DNA of 7,444 nucleotides from an uncultured Treponema sp. (GTDB lineage Bacteria > Spirochaetota > Spirochaetia > Treponematales > Treponemataceae): NCBI GenBank assembly GCA_905372205.1, contig CAJPOH010000039.1, positions 1-7,444 on the forward strand, written 5' to 3'. Below, piece after piece: positions 6,722-7,444 of the stretch. The position numbers and the translations under genes were made by a program. Numbering within the stretch: position 1 is the first letter of the stretch; every line of letters starts with the position of its first letter. The notes under the pieces are model-generated. The model did no database searches. It worked only from the letters and a program-made list of their open reading frames with translations, and was not told the origin of the DNA.

Positions 6722-7444
6722 TTACTCATCATTCCCTTCTAACAAAAAACCAATAGGTAAGTGATCAGAATAACCAGTTTTTGTGCCAACATTATATCTA
6801 TTTATTTTTCCATCATACACCAGTGGAGCATCAAGAGAAACGGTAAAAAATGATGGTTTCAGGCTACAATTCTTTGAATAAAAAAAATGATCAAGTTTTT
6901 CCCATTTACCTTTGTAACAATAACTTCCTTCGCAGTCGACTTCATCTGAAAACTCTTTTTCAAAATCTTTTTTATACAAACTCCAAGCATTATCAAAGTT
7001 TTTCATCTTAGAAAACTCTTGAATATTCTGATTAAAATCACCACAAGCTATCACAAAATCAGATATCTTTTCTTTTTCTTTCATTCTGTTATACAACAAT
7101 TCTTCTTGTAAATTTCTTATCTCTTTGTTTTCTATCCTATTTTCATCGCGTTTACTTTTCCAATGTACTGCAAAAATAGTGATAGTCATTTCTTTTCCAG
7201 AAACTGAAACCAATAAATCAACTTCAATAATTGGTCTTAAGATTTTATTTTCAAAATGAATATTATGTTCTTTTGCACTCAATATCTTATATTTTGAAAA
7301 AATAGCAGTACTAAAAGGAGAACCTTTTTGTGTTGCAAAGACTGCCCTTTCATACACGTTATTTGAAAGACGTTTAGAAATATCCTTAATTACCTCAATA
7401 CTTTCTATTTCTTGTAAAACTAAAATATCAGGTAAATCTTCTTT
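6722..7444 (-). CDS. Endonuclease/exonuclease/phosphatase superfamily protein, 5' end missing
   Basis: The frame stays open to the right edge of the window, so the visible 240 residues are the C-terminal part and the GTG at 7357 is not a start. The upstream codons read PDILVLQEIES, giving the metal-binding Glu of the family's QE motif. In order come FAVHWKSK (His about residue 94), the GDFN motif (about 135-138), a GSYCYKGKWEKLDHFF segment (about 173-188) and the C-terminal YSDHLP (about 225-230) with the catalytic Asp-His pair. All the expected active-site residues of this DNase I-like fold are present, so it should be a Mg2+-dependent phosphodiesterase or nuclease. The substrate (DNA, RNA, phospholipid or inositol phosphate) cannot be told. 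A signal peptide would lie outside the window. No convincing terminator follows, so read-through into the lipoprotein genes 117 bp downstream is possible. Confidence 0.9.
   Translation of the reverse strand, partial: KEDLPDILVLQEIESIEVIKDISKRLSNNVYERAVFATQKGSPFSTAIFSKYKILSAKEHNIHFENKILRPIIEVDLLVSVSGKEMTITIFAVHWKSKRDENRIENKEIRNLQEELLYNRMKEKEKISDFVIACGDFNQNIQEFSKMKNFDNAWSLYKKDFEKEFSDEVDCEGSYCYKGKWEKLDHFFYSKNCSLKPSFFTVSLDAPLVYDGKINRYNVGTKTGYSDHLPIGFLLEGNDE

Noticed and set aside
7355..7357. GTG as the start of the phosphodiesterase-fold gene
   Set aside because: The frame continues upstream to the window edge and encodes the family's PDILVLQE motif, so the true start lies outside.

Overview
The window looks like a chromosomal segment of a host-associated spirochaete, most likely a Treponema of the T. 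denticola/T. vincentii type. This is inferred from low overall GC, two large low-complexity-free lipoproteins with spirochaete-style lipoboxes and an InlB-like module, a GltS-type symporter, and a block of repeats plus transposase debris. I cannot confirm the species from sequence alone.

Layout: every recognisable gene is on the minus strand, so transcription runs from high to low coordinates. At the right edge is the 3' part of an endonuclease/exonuclease/phosphatase (EEP) superfamily gene (6722-7444; its 5' end lies outside the window). A 117-bp gap separates it from a 486-aa lipoprotein with two tandem ~90-aa repeats (5144-6604). A 97-bp gap with an imperfect inverted repeat leads to a 956-aa lipoprotein (2176-5046) with one divergent InlB-type repeat and at least three degenerate beta-rich modules. 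A strong intrinsic terminator (2136-2172) closes this lipoprotein unit. A separate unit follows: a promoter with a perfect TTGACA box, gltS (sodium/glutamate symporter, 635-1999), and its own intrinsic terminator (586-612).

The leftmost ~580 bp hold no intact gene. From right to left there is a GC-richer, strongly self-complementary element (371-551) with a long outer stem and two perfect hairpins, then a decayed transposase fragment resembling the ISAs1 family, then a cluster of repeats built on the palindrome TGCTGTACAGCA and the word CCCCGCTATAT. It reads as a junk-collecting or recombinogenic spot between gene units.

The two lipoproteins are probably made together and displayed on a membrane surface. 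Their modules look related (a LSI-x-G-x(2)-V opening and a hydrophobic YTFNL/FNFKV-like closing strand). The glutamate symporter is an independent housekeeping or nutrient-uptake gene. The least explained signals are the structured element at 371-551 and the modular lipoprotein pair.
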